Source: Limanda limanda
Taxonomy: Eukaryota > Chordata > Actinopteri > Pleuronectiformes > Pleuronectidae
Direction: 5' to 3'
Assembly: GCF_963576545.1 (NCBI RefSeq)
Contig: NW_026870442.1
Span: 26,339-90,338 of the forward strand
Length of the DNA: 64,000 bases
The notes beneath the pieces were generated by a model that worked only from the letters and a program-made list of their open reading frames with translations, was not told the DNA's origin and did not search any database. The translations under genes and the position numbers were made by a program. This document shows positions 1-10,120 of the stretch, in pieces (within the stretch, counting starts at the first letter, position 1; each line of letters starts with the position of its first letter).

Positions 1-133
1 CGGTCGACCTCTTCCGAAGGTCGTACAAGCTCGGGGATGGTACCAATCGATCCGCAGGACCCAAATTAGTCCAGATGCAACCACTTTCCAAGTCTCTCCG
101 ACCTTCACAAAAAAAGTTATTCAAGAATATCTC
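1..133 (+). repeat. Partial class B monomer at left edge
   Basis: The window opens inside a B monomer. The first 22 bp expected from the class B consensus are missing, and the remaining 133 bp match class B, ending in the shared box just before the first A monomer at 134. The array therefore extends beyond the left edge. Confidence 0.95.
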
Positions 134-153
134 TTTCTCCTATGTGCTTTCAT

Positions 154-174
154 CCCTAACCCTAACCCTAACCC
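154..174 (-). repeat. Embedded telomere-type tract (CCCTAA)3CCC, exemplar
   Basis: Three and a half perfect CCCTAA units lie on the + strand, so the - strand reads TTAGGG-type with exactly four GGG runs. The same tract sits at the same place in nearly every A monomer, 20 bp after the monomer start. B monomers have unrelated sequence here. The tract is the minimal length able to form an intramolecular G-quadruplex on the - strand and an i-motif on the + strand; that behaviour is known for this sequence type, while its occurrence here is inference. It could also bind telomere-repeat proteins. Confidence 0.95.
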
Positions 175-192
175 TTCCGAAAGTCGGAGAAG
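174..192. other. Imperfect hairpin next to the telomeric tract
   Basis: Arms TCCGA (176-180) and TCGGA (184-188) pair around a 3-nt loop. Outer bases CTT/AAG extend the symmetry with a two-base bulge. It is present in all A monomers and partly lost in B, where AAAGTCGG is replaced by AAGGTCGT. No function is known. Confidence 0.6.
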
Positions 193-201
193 CTCAAGGA
201 T

Positions 202-220
202 GGTACCGATCGATGCGCGC
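202..220. other. Cluster of overlapping perfect palindromes in A
   Basis: GGTACC (202-207), CGATCG (207-212), ATCGAT (209-214) and GCGCGC (215-220) abut or overlap within 19 bp. GGTACC and ATCGAT are also kept in class B, so one GGTACC per monomer is predicted across the array. The segment is CpG-rich and contains many of the variant positions in A monomers, mostly CpG to TpG or CpA. Confidence 0.8.
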
Positions 221-240
221 TACCCCATTTAGTGGGGGTA
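221..240. other. C4/G5 hairpin with G-rich TTAG-like segment
   Basis: TACCCCA pairs with TGGGGGTA around a short loop, with one unpaired G. The right half, TTAGTGGGGGTAG, resembles a degenerate G-strand telomeric sequence on the + strand, opposite in sense to the CCCTAA tract 47 bp earlier. It is present in A monomers; B has a diverged counterpart without the G run. The C at the base of the hairpin is followed by T or A (gctacccc versus gcaacccc), the main A sub-type distinction. Confidence 0.65.
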
Positions 241-251
241 GAGCCTACTTG

Positions 252-296
252 CAAGTCTCTCCGACCTTCACAAAAAAAGTTATTCAAGAATATCTC
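252..296 (+). repeat. 45-bp box shared without change by A and B
   Basis: The last 45 bp of each monomer are identical in the A and B consensus. They hold a CTCTCCGACC element, an A7 tract and TTCAAGAATAT. Just to the left, A and B are only about 71% identical over 78 bp. Rare variants inside the box include A7 to A6G (region III), TTC to TTT at 42770 and TTATTC to TTAATC at 43247 and 44217. The box may be a protein-binding or recombination element, or the tract over which A and B are homogenised; the sequence does not decide between these. Confidence 0.85.
283..290. promoter_or_regulatory. TTCAAGAA inverted element (heat-shock-element-like), exemplar
   Basis: TTC and GAA arms are separated by two bases, which fits the two-unit core TTCnnGAA bound by eukaryotic heat shock factors. 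A third unit is not well formed: the next triplet at the right spacing is TCT, not TTC. The element is in the invariant box of both monomer classes, giving nearly 400 copies. The motif is short and could be fortuitous; regulatory function is speculative. Confidence 0.25.
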
Positions 297-785
297 TTTC
301 TCCTATGTGCTTTCATCCCTAACCCTAACCCTAACCCTTCCGAAAGTCGGAGAAGCTCAAGGATGGTACCGATCGATGCGCGCTACCCCATTTAGTGGGG
401 GTAGAGCCTACTTGCAAGTCTCTCCGACCTTCACAAAAAAAGTTATTCAAGAATATCTCTTTCTCCTATGTGCTTTCATCCCTAACCCTAACCCTAACCC
501 TTCCGAAAGTCGGAGAAGCTCAAGGATGGTACCGATCGATGCGCGCTACCCCATTTAGTGGGGGTAGAGCCTACTTGCAAGTCTCTCCGACCTTCACAAA
601 AAAAGTTATTCAAGAATATCTCTTTCTCCTATGTGCTTTCATCCCTAACCCTAACCCTAACCCTTCCGAAAGTCGGAGAAGCTCAAGGATGGTACCGATC
701 GATGCGCGCTACCCCATTTAGTGGGGGTAGAGCCTACTTGCAAGTCTCTCCGACCTTCACAAAAAAAGTTATTCAAGAATATCTC

Positions 786-942
786 TTTCTCCTATGTGCT
801 TTCATCCCTAACCCTAACCCTTCCGAAAGTCGGAGAAGCTCAAGGATGGTACCGATCGATGCGCGCTACCCCATTTAGTGGGGGTAGAGCCTACTTGCAA
901 GTCTCTCCGACCTTCACAAAAAAAGTTATTCAAGAATATCTC
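786..942 (+). repeat. Shortened class A monomer (157 bp), first of 15
   Basis: This A monomer lacks exactly one CCCTAA unit, leaving (CCCTAA)2CCC, and is otherwise ordinary. The other fourteen start at 2239, 2715, 10928, 14151, 15433, 24120, 28787, 29107, 29419, 41010, 50680, 57432, 58714 and 61447. Several are copies of one event: 10928, 14151 and 15433 lie in duplicated blocks, and 57432 and 61447 match at an offset of 4015 bp. No lengthened monomer (169 bp) is present. Confidence 0.95.
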
Positions 943-1431
943 TTTCTCCTATGTGCTTTCATCCCTAACCCTAACCCTAACCCTTCCGAAAGTCGGAGAA
1001 GCTCAAGGATGGTACCGATCGATGCGCGCTACCCCATTTAGTGGGGGTAGAGCCTACTTGCAAGTCTCTCCGACCTTCACAAAAAAAGTTATTCAAGAAT
1101 ATCTCTTTCTCCTATGTGCTTTCATCCCTAACCCTAACCCTAACCCTTCCGAAAGTCGGAGAAGCTCAAGGATGGTACCGATCGATGCGCGCTACCCCAT
1201 TTAGTGGGGGTAGAGCCTACTTGCAAGTCTCTCCGACCTTCACAAAAAAAGTTATTCAAGAATATCTCTTTCTCCTATGTGCTTTCATCCCTAACCCTAA
1301 CCCTAACCCTTCCGAAAGTCGGAGAAGCTCAAGGATGGTACCGATCGATGCGCGCAACCCCATTTAGTGGGGGTAGAGCCTACTTGCAAGTCTCTCCGAC
1401 CTTCACAAAAAAAGTTATTCAAGAATATCTC

Positions 1432-1586
1432 CTCAGATTTGGGGGAATTTCGTCGGTCGACCTCTTCCGAAGGTCGTACAAGCTCGGGGATGGTACCAAT
1501 CGATCCGCAGGACCCAAATTAGTCCAGATGCAACCACTTTCCAAGTCTCTCCGACCTTCACAAAAAAAGTTATTCAAGAATATCTC
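1432..1586 (+). repeat. Class B monomer (155 bp), exemplar
   Basis: This is the first complete B monomer. The first 32 bp are specific to B (a G5 run, then GTCGGTCGACCT) and replace the 40-bp lead plus telomeric tract of A. The remaining 123 bp align to A without gaps, with 23 mismatches, and end in the invariant 45-bp box. A frequent sub-variant has tctgcagg instead of tccgcagg (a CpG transition). The gap-free alignment shows that A and B descend from one ancestral monomer, one of which gained or lost the telomeric segment. B monomers may mark higher-order repeat boundaries. Confidence 0.96.
1455..1476. other. Palindrome and hairpin specific to B
   Basis: GGTCGACC (1455-1462) is a perfect 8-bp palindrome. 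It overlaps a hairpin with perfectly complementary arms CGACCT (1458-1463) and AGGTCG (1471-1476) and a 7-nt loop. The element lies where A carries the telomeric tract and its following hairpin. Variants that break it are rare (2586, G to A; 19981, G to A in the loop). Confidence 0.65.
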
Positions 1587-2558
1587 TTTCTCCTATGTGC
1601 TTTCATCCCTAACCCTAACCCTAACCCTTCCGAAAGTCGGAGAAGCTCAAGGATGGTACCGATCGATGCGCGCTACCCCATTTAGTGGGGGTAGAGCCTA
1701 CTTGCAAGTCTCTCCGACCTTCACAAAAAAAGTTATTCAAGAATATCTCTTTCTCCTATGTGCTTTCATCCCTAACCCTAACCCTAACCCTTCCGAAAGT
1801 CGGAGAAGCTCAAGGATGGTACCGATCGATGCGCGCTACCCCATTTAGTGGGGGTAGAGCCTACTTGCAAGTCTCTCCGACCTTCACAAAAAAAGTTATT
1901 CAAGAATATCTCTTTCTCCTATGTGCTTTCATCCCTAACCCTAACCCTAACCCTTCCGAAAGTCGGAGAAGCTCAAGGATGGTACCGATCGATGCGCGCT
2001 ACCCCATTTAGTGGGGGTAGAGCCTACTTGCAAGTCTCTCCGACCTTCACAAAAAAAGTTATTCAAGAATATCTCTTTCTCCTATGTGCTTTCATCCCTA
2101 ACCCTAACCCTAACCCTTCCGAAAGTCGGAGAAGCTCAAGGATGGTACCGATCGATGCGCGCTACCCCATTTAGTGGGGGTAGAGCCTACTTGCAAGTCT
2201 CTCCGACCTTCACAAAAAAAGTTATTCAAGAATATCTCTTTCTCCTATGTGCTTTCATCCCTAACCCTAACCCTTCCGAAAGTCGGAGAAGCTCAAGGAT
2301 GGTACCGATCGATGCGCGCTACCCCATTTAGTGGGGGTAGAGCCTACTTGCAAGTCTCTCCGACCTTCACAAAAAAAGTTATTCAAGAATATCTCTTTCT
2401 CCTATGTGCTTTCATCCCTAACCCTAACCCTAACCCTTCCGAAAGTCGGAGAAGCTCAAGGATGGTACTGATCGATGCGCGCAACCCCATTTAGTGGGGG
2501 TAGAGCCTACTTGCAAGTCTCTCCGACCTTCACAAAAAAAGTTATTCAAGAATATCTC

Positions 2559-2714
2559 CTCAGATTTTGGGGGAATTTCGTCGGTCAACCTCTTCCGAAG
2601 GTCGTACAAGCTCGGGGATGGTACCAATCGATCTGCAGGACCCAAATTAGTCCAGATGCAACCACTTTCCAAGTCTCTCCGACCTTCACAAAAAAAGTTA
2701 TTCAAGAATATCTC
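2559..2714 (+). repeat. Class B156 monomer (extra T), first of 14
   Basis: This form carries TTTT instead of TTT before the G5 run. The others start at 5293, 7707, 12218, 16723, 21550, 22839, 25573, 28150, 30709, 34093, 35056, 38758 and 39884. All 14 also have T (tctgcagg or tttgcagg) at the CpG site, and all are followed by exactly two A monomers and then a 155-bp B. They therefore descend from one founder and mark a higher-order unit. None occurs after 40,039. Confidence 0.93.
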
Positions 2715-4966
2715 TTTCTCCTATGTGCTTTCATCCCTAACCCTAACCCTTCCGAAAGTCGGAGAAGCTCAAGGATGGTACCGATCGATGCGCGCTACCC
2801 CATTTAGTGGGGGTAGAGCCTACTTGCAAGTCTCTCCGACCTTCACAAAAAAAGTTATTCAAGAATATCTCTTTCTCCTATGTGCTTTCATCCCTAACCC
2901 TAACCCTAACCCTTCCGAAAGTCGGAGAAGCTCAAGGATGGTACCGATCGATGCGCGCAACGCCATTTAGTGGGGGTAGAGCCTACTTGCAAGTCTCTCC
3001 GACCTTCACAAAAAAAGTTATTCAAGAATATCTCCTCAGATTTGGGGGAATTTCGTCGGTCGACCTCTTCCGAAGGTCGTACAAGCTCGGGGATGGTACC
3101 AATCGATCCGCAGGACCCAAATTAGTCCAGATGCAACCACTTTCCAAGTCTCTCCGACCTTCACAAAAAAAGTTATTCAAGAATATCTCTTTCTCCTATG
3201 TGCTTTCATCCCTAACCCTAACCCTAACCCTTCCGAAAGTCGGAGAAGCTCAAGGATGGTACCGATCGATGCGCGCTACCCCATTTAGTGGGGGTAGAGC
3301 CTACTTGCAAGTCTCTCCGACCTTCACAAAAAAAGTTATTCAAGAATATCTCTTTCTCCTATGTGCTTTCATCCCTAACCCTAACCCTAACCCTTCCGAA
3401 AGTCGGAGAAGCTCAAGGATGGTACCGATCGATGCGCGCTACCCCATTTAGTGGGGGTAGAGCCTACTTGCAAGTCTCTCCGACCTTCACAAAAAAAGTT
3501 ATTCAAGAATATCTCTTTCTCCTATGTGCTTTCATCCCTAACCCTAACCCTAACCCTTCCGAAAGTCGGAGAAGCTCAAGGATGGTACCGATCGATGCGC
3601 GCTACCCCATTTAGTGGGGGTAGAGCCTACTTGCAAGTCTCTCCGACCTTCACAAAAAAAGTTATTCAAGAATATCTCTTTCTCCTATGTGCTTTCATCC
3701 CTAACCCTAACCCTAACCCTTCCGAAAGTCGGAGAAGCTCAAGGATGGTACAGATCGATGCGCGTTACCCCATTTAGTGGGGGTAGAGCCTACTTGCAAG
3801 TCTCTCCGACCTTCACAAAAAAAGTTATTCAAGAATATCTCTTTCTCCTATGTGCTTTCATCCCTAACCCTAACCCTAACCCTTCCGAAAGTCGGAGAAG
3901 CTCAAGGATGGTACTGATCGATGCGCGCAACCCCATTTAGTGGGGGTAGAGCCTACTTGCAAGTCTCTCCGACCTTCACAAAAAAAGTTATTCAAGAATA
4001 TCTCCTCAGATTTGGGGGAATTTCGTCGGTCGACCTCTTCCGAAGGTCGTACAAGCTCGGGGATGGTACCAATCGATCCGCAGGACCCAAATTAGTCCAG
4101 ATGCAACCACTTTTCAAGTCTCTCCGACCTTCACAAAAAAAGTTATTCAAGAATATCTCTTTCTCCTATGTGCTTTCATCCCTAACCCTAACCCTAACCC
4201 TTCAGAAAGTCGGAGAAGCTCAAGGATGGTACCGATCGATGCGCGCTACCCCATTTAGTGGGGGTAGAGCCTACTTGCAAGTCTCTCCGACCTTCACAAA
4301 AAAAGTTATTCAAGAATATCTCTTTCTCCTATGTGCTTTCATCCCTAACCCTAACCCTAACCCTTCCGAAAGTCGGAGAAGCTCAAGGATGGTACCGATC
4401 GATGCGCGCTACCCCATTTAGTGGGGGTAGAGCCTACTTGCAAGTCTCTCCGACCTTCACAAAAAAAGTTATTCAAGAATATCTCCTCAGATTTGGGGGA
4501 ATTTCGTCGGTCGACCTCTTCCGAAGGTCGTACAAGCTCGGGGATGGTACCAATCGATCCGCAGGACCCAAATTAGTCCAGATGCAACCACTTTCCAAGT
4601 CTCTCCGACCTTCACAAAAAAAGTTATTCAAGAATATCTCTTTCTCCTATGTGCTTTCATCCCTAACCCTAACCCTAACCCTTCCGAAAGTCGGAGAAGC
4701 TCAAGGATGGTACCGATCGATGCGCGCTACCCCATTTAGTGGGGGTAGAGCCTACTTGCAAGTCTCTCCGACCTTCACAAAAAAAGTTATTCAAGAATAT
4801 CTCTTTCTCCTATGTGCTTTCATCCCTAACCCTAACCCTAACCCTTCCGAAAGTCGGAGAAGCTCAAGGATGGTACCGATCGATGCGCGCTACCCCATTT
4901 AGTGGGGGTAGAGCCTACTTGCAAGTCTCTCCGACCTTCACAAAAAAAGTTATTCAAGAATATCTC

Positions 4967-6485
4967 TTTCTCCTATGTGCTTTCATCCCTAACCCTAACC
5001 CTAACCCTTCCGAAAGTCGGAGAAGCTCAAGGATGGTACTGATCGATGCGCGCTACCCCATTTAGTGGGGGTAGAGCCTACTTGCAAGTCTCTCCGACCT
5101 TCACAAAAAAAGTTATTCAAGAATATCTCTTTCTCCTATGTGCTTTCATCCCTAACCCTAACCCTAACCCTTCCGAAAGTCGGAGAAGCTCAAGGATGGT
5201 ACTGATCGATGCGCGCAACCCCATTTAGTGGGGGTAGAGCCTACTTGCAAGTCTCTCCGACCTTCACAAAAAAAGTTATTCAAGAATATCTCCTCAGATT
5301 TTGGGGGAATTTCGTCGGTCGACCTCTTCCGAAGGTCGTACAAGCTCGGGGATGGTACCAATCGATCTGCAGGACCCAAATTAGTCCAGATGCAACCACT
5401 TTCCAAGTCTCTCCGACCTTCACAAAAAAAGTTATTCAAGAATATCTCTTTCTCCTATGTGCTTTCATCCCTAACCCTAACCCTAACCCTTCCGAAAGTC
5501 GGAGAAGCTCAAGGATGGTACCGATCGATGCGCGCTACCCCATTTAGTGGGGGTAGAGCCTACTTGCAAGTCTCTCCGACCTTCACAAAAAAAGTTATTC
5601 AAGAATATCTCTTTCTCCTATGTGCTTTCATCCCTAACCCTAACCCTAACCCTTCCGAAAGTCGGAGAAGCTCAAGGATGGTACCGATTGATGCGCGCAA
5701 CCCCATTTAGTGGGGGTAGAGCCTACTTGCAAGTCTCTCCGACCTTCACAAAAAAAGTTATTCAAGAATATCTCCTCAGATTTGGGGGAATTTCGTCGGT
5801 CGACCTCTTCCGAAGGTCGTACAAGCTCGGGGATGGTACCAATCGATCCGCAGGACCCAAATTAGTCCAGATGCAACCACTTTCCAAGTCTCTCCGACCT
5901 TCACAAAAAAAGTTATTCAAGAATATCTCTTTCTCCTATGTGCTTTCATCCCTAACCCTAACCCTAACCCTTCCGAAAGTCGGAGAAGCTCAAGGATGGT
6001 ACCGATCGATGCGCGCTACCCCATTTAGTGGGGGTAGAGCCTACTTGCAAGTCTCTCCGACCTTCACAAAAAAAGTTATTCAAGAATATCTCTTTCTCCT
6101 ATGTGCTTTCATCCCTAACCCTAACCCTAACCCTTCCGAAAGTCGGAGAAGCTCAAGGATGGTACCGATCGATGCGCGCTACCCCATTTAGTGGGGGTAG
6201 AGCCTACTTGCAAGTCTCTCCGACCTTCACAAAAAAAGTTATTCAAGAATATCTCTTTCTCCTATGTGCTTTCATCCCTAACCCTAACCCTAACCCTTCC
6301 GAAAGTCGGAGAAGCTCAAGGATGGTACCGATCGATGCGCGCTACCCCATTTAGTGGGGGTAGAGCCTACTTGCAAGTCTCTCCGACCTTCACAAAAAAA
6401 GTTATTCAAGAATATCTCTTTCTCCTATGTGCTTTCATCCCTAACCCTAACCCTAACCCTTCCGAAAGTCGGAGAAGCTCAAGGA
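4967..6485 (+). repeat. Duplicated block, left copy (offset 2414)
   Basis: Monomer order (2 A, B156, 2 A, B, A run) and diagnostic variants, including tactgatcgatgcgcgctacc near 5038 and gattgatg near 5689, recur at 7381-8899. Limits are approximate because neighbouring A monomers are nearly identical. One difference is seen: cagccc at 8524 in the right copy. Confidence 0.8.
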
Positions 6486-7380
6486 TGGTACTGATCGATG
6501 CGCGCAACCCCATTTAGTGGGGGTAGAGCCTACTTGCAAGTCTCTCCGACCTTCACAAAAAAAGTTATTCAAGAATATCTCCTCAGATTTGGGGGAATTT
6601 CGTCGGTCGACCTCTTCCGAAGGTCGTACAAGCTCGGGGATGGTACCAATCGATCCGCAGGACCCAATGTAGTCCAGATGCAACCACTTTCCAAGTCTCT
6701 CCGACCTTCACAAAAAAAGTTATTCAAGAATATCTCTTTCTCCTATGTGCTTTCATCCCTAACCCTAACCCTAACCCTTCCGAAAGTCGGAGAAGCTCAA
6801 GGATGGTACCGATCGATGCGCGCTACCCCATTTAGTGGGGGTAGAGCCTACTTGCAAGTCTCTCCGACCTTCACAAAAAAAGTTATTCAAGAATATCTCT
6901 TTCTCCTATGTGCTTTCATCCCTAACCCTAACCATAACCCTTCCGAAAGTCGGAGAAGCTCAAAGATGGTACCGATCGATGCGCGCTACCCCATTTAGTG
7001 GGGGTAGAGCCTACTTGCAAGTCTCTCCGACCTTCACAAAAAAAGTTATTCAAGAATATCTCCTCAGATTTGGGGGAATTTCGTCGGTCGACCTCTTCCG
7101 AAGGTCGTACAAGCTCGGGGATGGTACCAATCGATCTGCAGGACCCAAATTAGTCCAGATGCAACCACTTTCCAAGTCTCTCCGACCTTCACAAAAAAAG
7201 TTATTCAAGAATATCTCTTTCTCCTATGTGCTTTCATCCCTAACCCTAACCCTAACCCTTCCGAAAGTCGGAGAAGCTCAAGGATGGTACCGATCGATGC
7301 GCGCTACCCCATTTAGTGGGGGTAGAGCCTACTTGCAAGTCTCTCCGACCTTCACAAAAAAAGTTATTCAAGAATATCTC

Positions 7381-8899
7381 TTTCTCCTATGTGCTTTCAT
7401 CCCTAACCCTAACCCTAACCCTTCCGAAAGTCGGAGAAGCTCAAGGATGGTACTGATCGATGCGCGCTACCCCATTTAGTGGGGGTAGAGCCTACTTGCA
7501 AGTCTCTCCGACCTTCACAAAAAAAGTTATTCAAGAATATCTCTTTCTCCTATGTGCTTTCATCCCTAACCCTAACCCTAACCCTTCCGAAAGTCGGAGA
7601 AGCTCAAGGATGGTACTGATCGATGCGCGCAACCCCATTTAGTGGGGGTAGAGCCTACTTGCAAGTCTCTCCGACCTTCACAAAAAAAGTTATTCAAGAA
7701 TATCTCCTCAGATTTTGGGGGAATTTCGTCGGTCGACCTCTTCCGAAGGTCGTACAAGCTCGGGGATGGTACCAATCGATCTGCAGGACCCAAATTAGTC
7801 CAGATGCAACCACTTTCCAAGTCTCTCCGACCTTCACAAAAAAAGTTATTCAAGAATATCTCTTTCTCCTATGTGCTTTCATCCCTAACCCTAACCCTAA
7901 CCCTTCCGAAAGTCGGAGAAGCTCAAGGATGGTACCGATCGATGCGCGCTACCCCATTTAGTGGGGGTAGAGCCTACTTGCAAGTCTCTCCGACCTTCAC
8001 AAAAAAAGTTATTCAAGAATATCTCTTTCTCCTATGTGCTTTCATCCCTAACCCTAACCCTAACCCTTCCGAAAGTCGGAGAAGCTCAAGGATGGTACCG
8101 ATTGATGCGCGCAACCCCATTTAGTGGGGGTAGAGCCTACTTGCAAGTCTCTCCGACCTTCACAAAAAAAGTTATTCAAGAATATCTCCTCAGATTTGGG
8201 GGAATTTCGTCGGTCGACCTCTTCCGAAGGTCGTACAAGCTCGGGGATGGTACCAATCGATCCGCAGGACCCAAATTAGTCCAGATGCAACCACTTTCCA
8301 AGTCTCTCCGACCTTCACAAAAAAAGTTATTCAAGAATATCTCTTTCTCCTATGTGCTTTCATCCCTAACCCTAACCCTAACCCTTCCGAAAGTCGGAGA
8401 AGCTCAAGGATGGTACCGATCGATGCGCGCTACCCCATTTAGTGGGGGTAGAGCCTACTTGCAAGTCTCTCCGACCTTCACAAAAAAAGTTATTCAAGAA
8501 TATCTCTTTCTCCTATGTGCTTTCAGCCCTAACCCTAACCCTAACCCTTCCGAAAGTCGGAGAAGCTCAAGGATGGTACCGATCGATGCGCGCTACCCCA
8601 TTTAGTGGGGGTAGAGCCTACTTGCAAGTCTCTCCGACCTTCACAAAAAAAGTTATTCAAGAATATCTCTTTCTCCTATGTGCTTTCATCCCTAACCCTA
8701 ACCCTAACCCTTCCGAAAGTCGGAGAAGCTCAAGGATGGTACCGATCGATGCGCGCTACCCCATTTAGTGGGGGTAGAGCCTACTTGCAAGTCTCTCCGA
8801 CCTTCACAAAAAAAGTTATTCAAGAATATCTCTTTCTCCTATGTGCTTTCATCCCTAACCCTAACCCTAACCCTTCCGAAAGTCGGAGAAGCTCAAGGA
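7381..8899 (+). repeat. Duplicated block, right copy (offset 2414)
   Basis: This is the counterpart of 4967-6485. Its end region was duplicated again at an offset of 970 bp: the gattgatg A monomer plus B at 8102/8189 recurs at 9072/9159. Such nesting fits repeated unequal exchange within the array. Confidence 0.75.
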
Positions 8900-10120
8900 T
8901 GGTACCGATCGATGCGCGCTACCCCATTTAGTGGGGGTAGAGCCTACTTGCAAGTCTCTCCGACCTTCACAAAAAAAGTTATTCAAGAATATCTCTTTCT
9001 CCTATGTGCTTTCATCCCTAACCCTAACCCTAACCCTTCCGAAAGTCGGAGAAGCTCAAGGATGGTACCGATTGATGCGCGCAACCCCATTTAGTGGGGG
9101 TAGAGCCTACTTGCAAGTCTCTCCGACCTTCACAAAAAAAGTTATTCAAGAATATCTCCTCAGATTTGGGGGAATTTCGTCGGTCGACCTCTTCCGAAGG
9201 TCGTACAAGCTCGGGGATGGTACCAATCGATCCGCAGGACCCAAATTAGTCCAGATGCAACCACTTTCCAAGTCTCTCCGACCTTCACAAAAAAAGTTAT
9301 TCAAGAATATCTCTTTCTCCTATGTGCTTTCATCCCTAACCCTAACCCTAACCCTTCCGAAAGTCGGAGAAGCTCAAGGATGGTACCGATCGATGCGCGC
9401 TACCCCATTTAGTGGGGGTAGAGCCTACTTGCAAGTCTCTCCGACCTTCACAAAAAAAGTTATTCAAGAATATCTCTTTCTCCTATGTGCTTTCATCCCT
9501 AACCCTAACCCTAACCCTTCCGAAAGTCGGAGAAGCTCAAGGATGGTACCGATCGATGCGCGCTACCCCATTTAGTGGGGGTAGAGCCTACTTGCAAGTC
9601 TCTCCGACCTTCACAAAAAAAGTTATTCAAGAATATCTCTTTCTCCTATGTGCTTTCATCCCTAACCCTAACCCTAACCCTTCCGAAAGTCGGAGAAGCT
9701 CAAGGATGGTACCGATCGATGCGCGCTACCCCATTTAGTGGGGGTAGAGCCTACTTGCAAGTCTCTCCGACCTTCACAAAAAAAGTTATTCAAGAATATC
9801 TCTTTCTCCTATGTGCTTTCATCCCTAACCCTAACCCTAACCCTTCCGAAAGTCGGAGAAGCTCAAGGATGGTACTGATCGATGCGCGCAACCCCATTTA
9901 GTGGGGGTAGAGCCTACTTGCAAGTCTCTCCGACCTTCACAAAAAAAGTTATTCAAGAATATCTCCTCAGATTTGGGGGAATTTCGTTGGTCGACCTCTT
10001 CCGAAGGTCGTACAAGCTCGGGGATGGTACCAATCGATCCGCAGGACCCAAATTAGTCCAGATGCAACCACTTTCCAAGTCTCTCCGACCTTCACAAAAA
10101 AAGTTATTCAAGAATATCTC

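Larger units (their letters stand above)
134..296 (+). repeat. Class A monomer (163 bp), exemplar
   Basis: This is the first complete A monomer, using a phase that starts after the shared atctc. In order it contains a pyrimidine-rich lead (134-153); the telomeric tract (154-174); a short imperfect hairpin (174-192); a cluster of overlapping palindromes (202-220); a C4/G5 hairpin (221-240); and the 45-bp box shared with class B (252-296). Identical or near-identical copies recur every 163 bp. Length 163 is not a multiple of three, and TAG at 230-232 (within atttagtg) falls in a different frame in each copy, which argues against coding. I find no match to a repeat family I can name. Confidence 0.97.
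1..10120 (+). repeat. Array region I: B monomer map 1-10,120
   Basis: B monomers start at 1432, 2559*, 3035, 4005, 4486, 5293*, 5775, 6582, 7063, 7707*, 8189, 9159 and 9966, after a partial B at 1-133. Asterisks mark the 156-bp form. The numbers of A monomers between successive B are 8, 6, 2, 5, 2, 4, 2, 4, 2, 3, 2, 5, 4. Shortened 157-bp A monomers lie at 786-942, 2239-2395 and 2715-2871. Region-specific variants include CpG-to-TpG changes giving gattgatg near 5689, 8102 and 9072. The right limit is the end of a B monomer, chosen because a duplicated block begins there. Confidence 0.95.

Noticed and set aside
154..174. True telomere end
   Set aside because: Each tract is only 3.5 units long and sits inside a complex monomer. 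A chromosome end would show long uninterrupted CCCTAA repeats.
221..240. Rho-independent terminator
   Set aside because: The hairpin is not followed by a T run, and the context is a eukaryotic-type satellite with no gene upstream.
232..558. Family of overlapping reading frames of about 108 codons starting at GTG, repeated through the window
   Set aside because: Frames overlap their neighbours by one monomer, start at GTG inside a G run and change frame with every 163-bp monomer. They also read through telomeric repeats. No ribosome-binding or promoter context changes from copy to copy. They are by-products of the satellite.
1432..1586. CENP-B box in class B or A
   Set aside because: I compared TTTCGTCGGTCGACCT and the AAGCTCGGGG segment with the NTTCGNNNNANNCGGGN consensus. 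Neither has the required TTCG, A and CGGG at the correct spacing.
2430..2705. Minus-strand frames of about 91 codons at each B156 monomer
   Set aside because: They arise where A+B156 happens to be open on the minus strand and recur only because the monomers repeat. There is no independent coding evidence.
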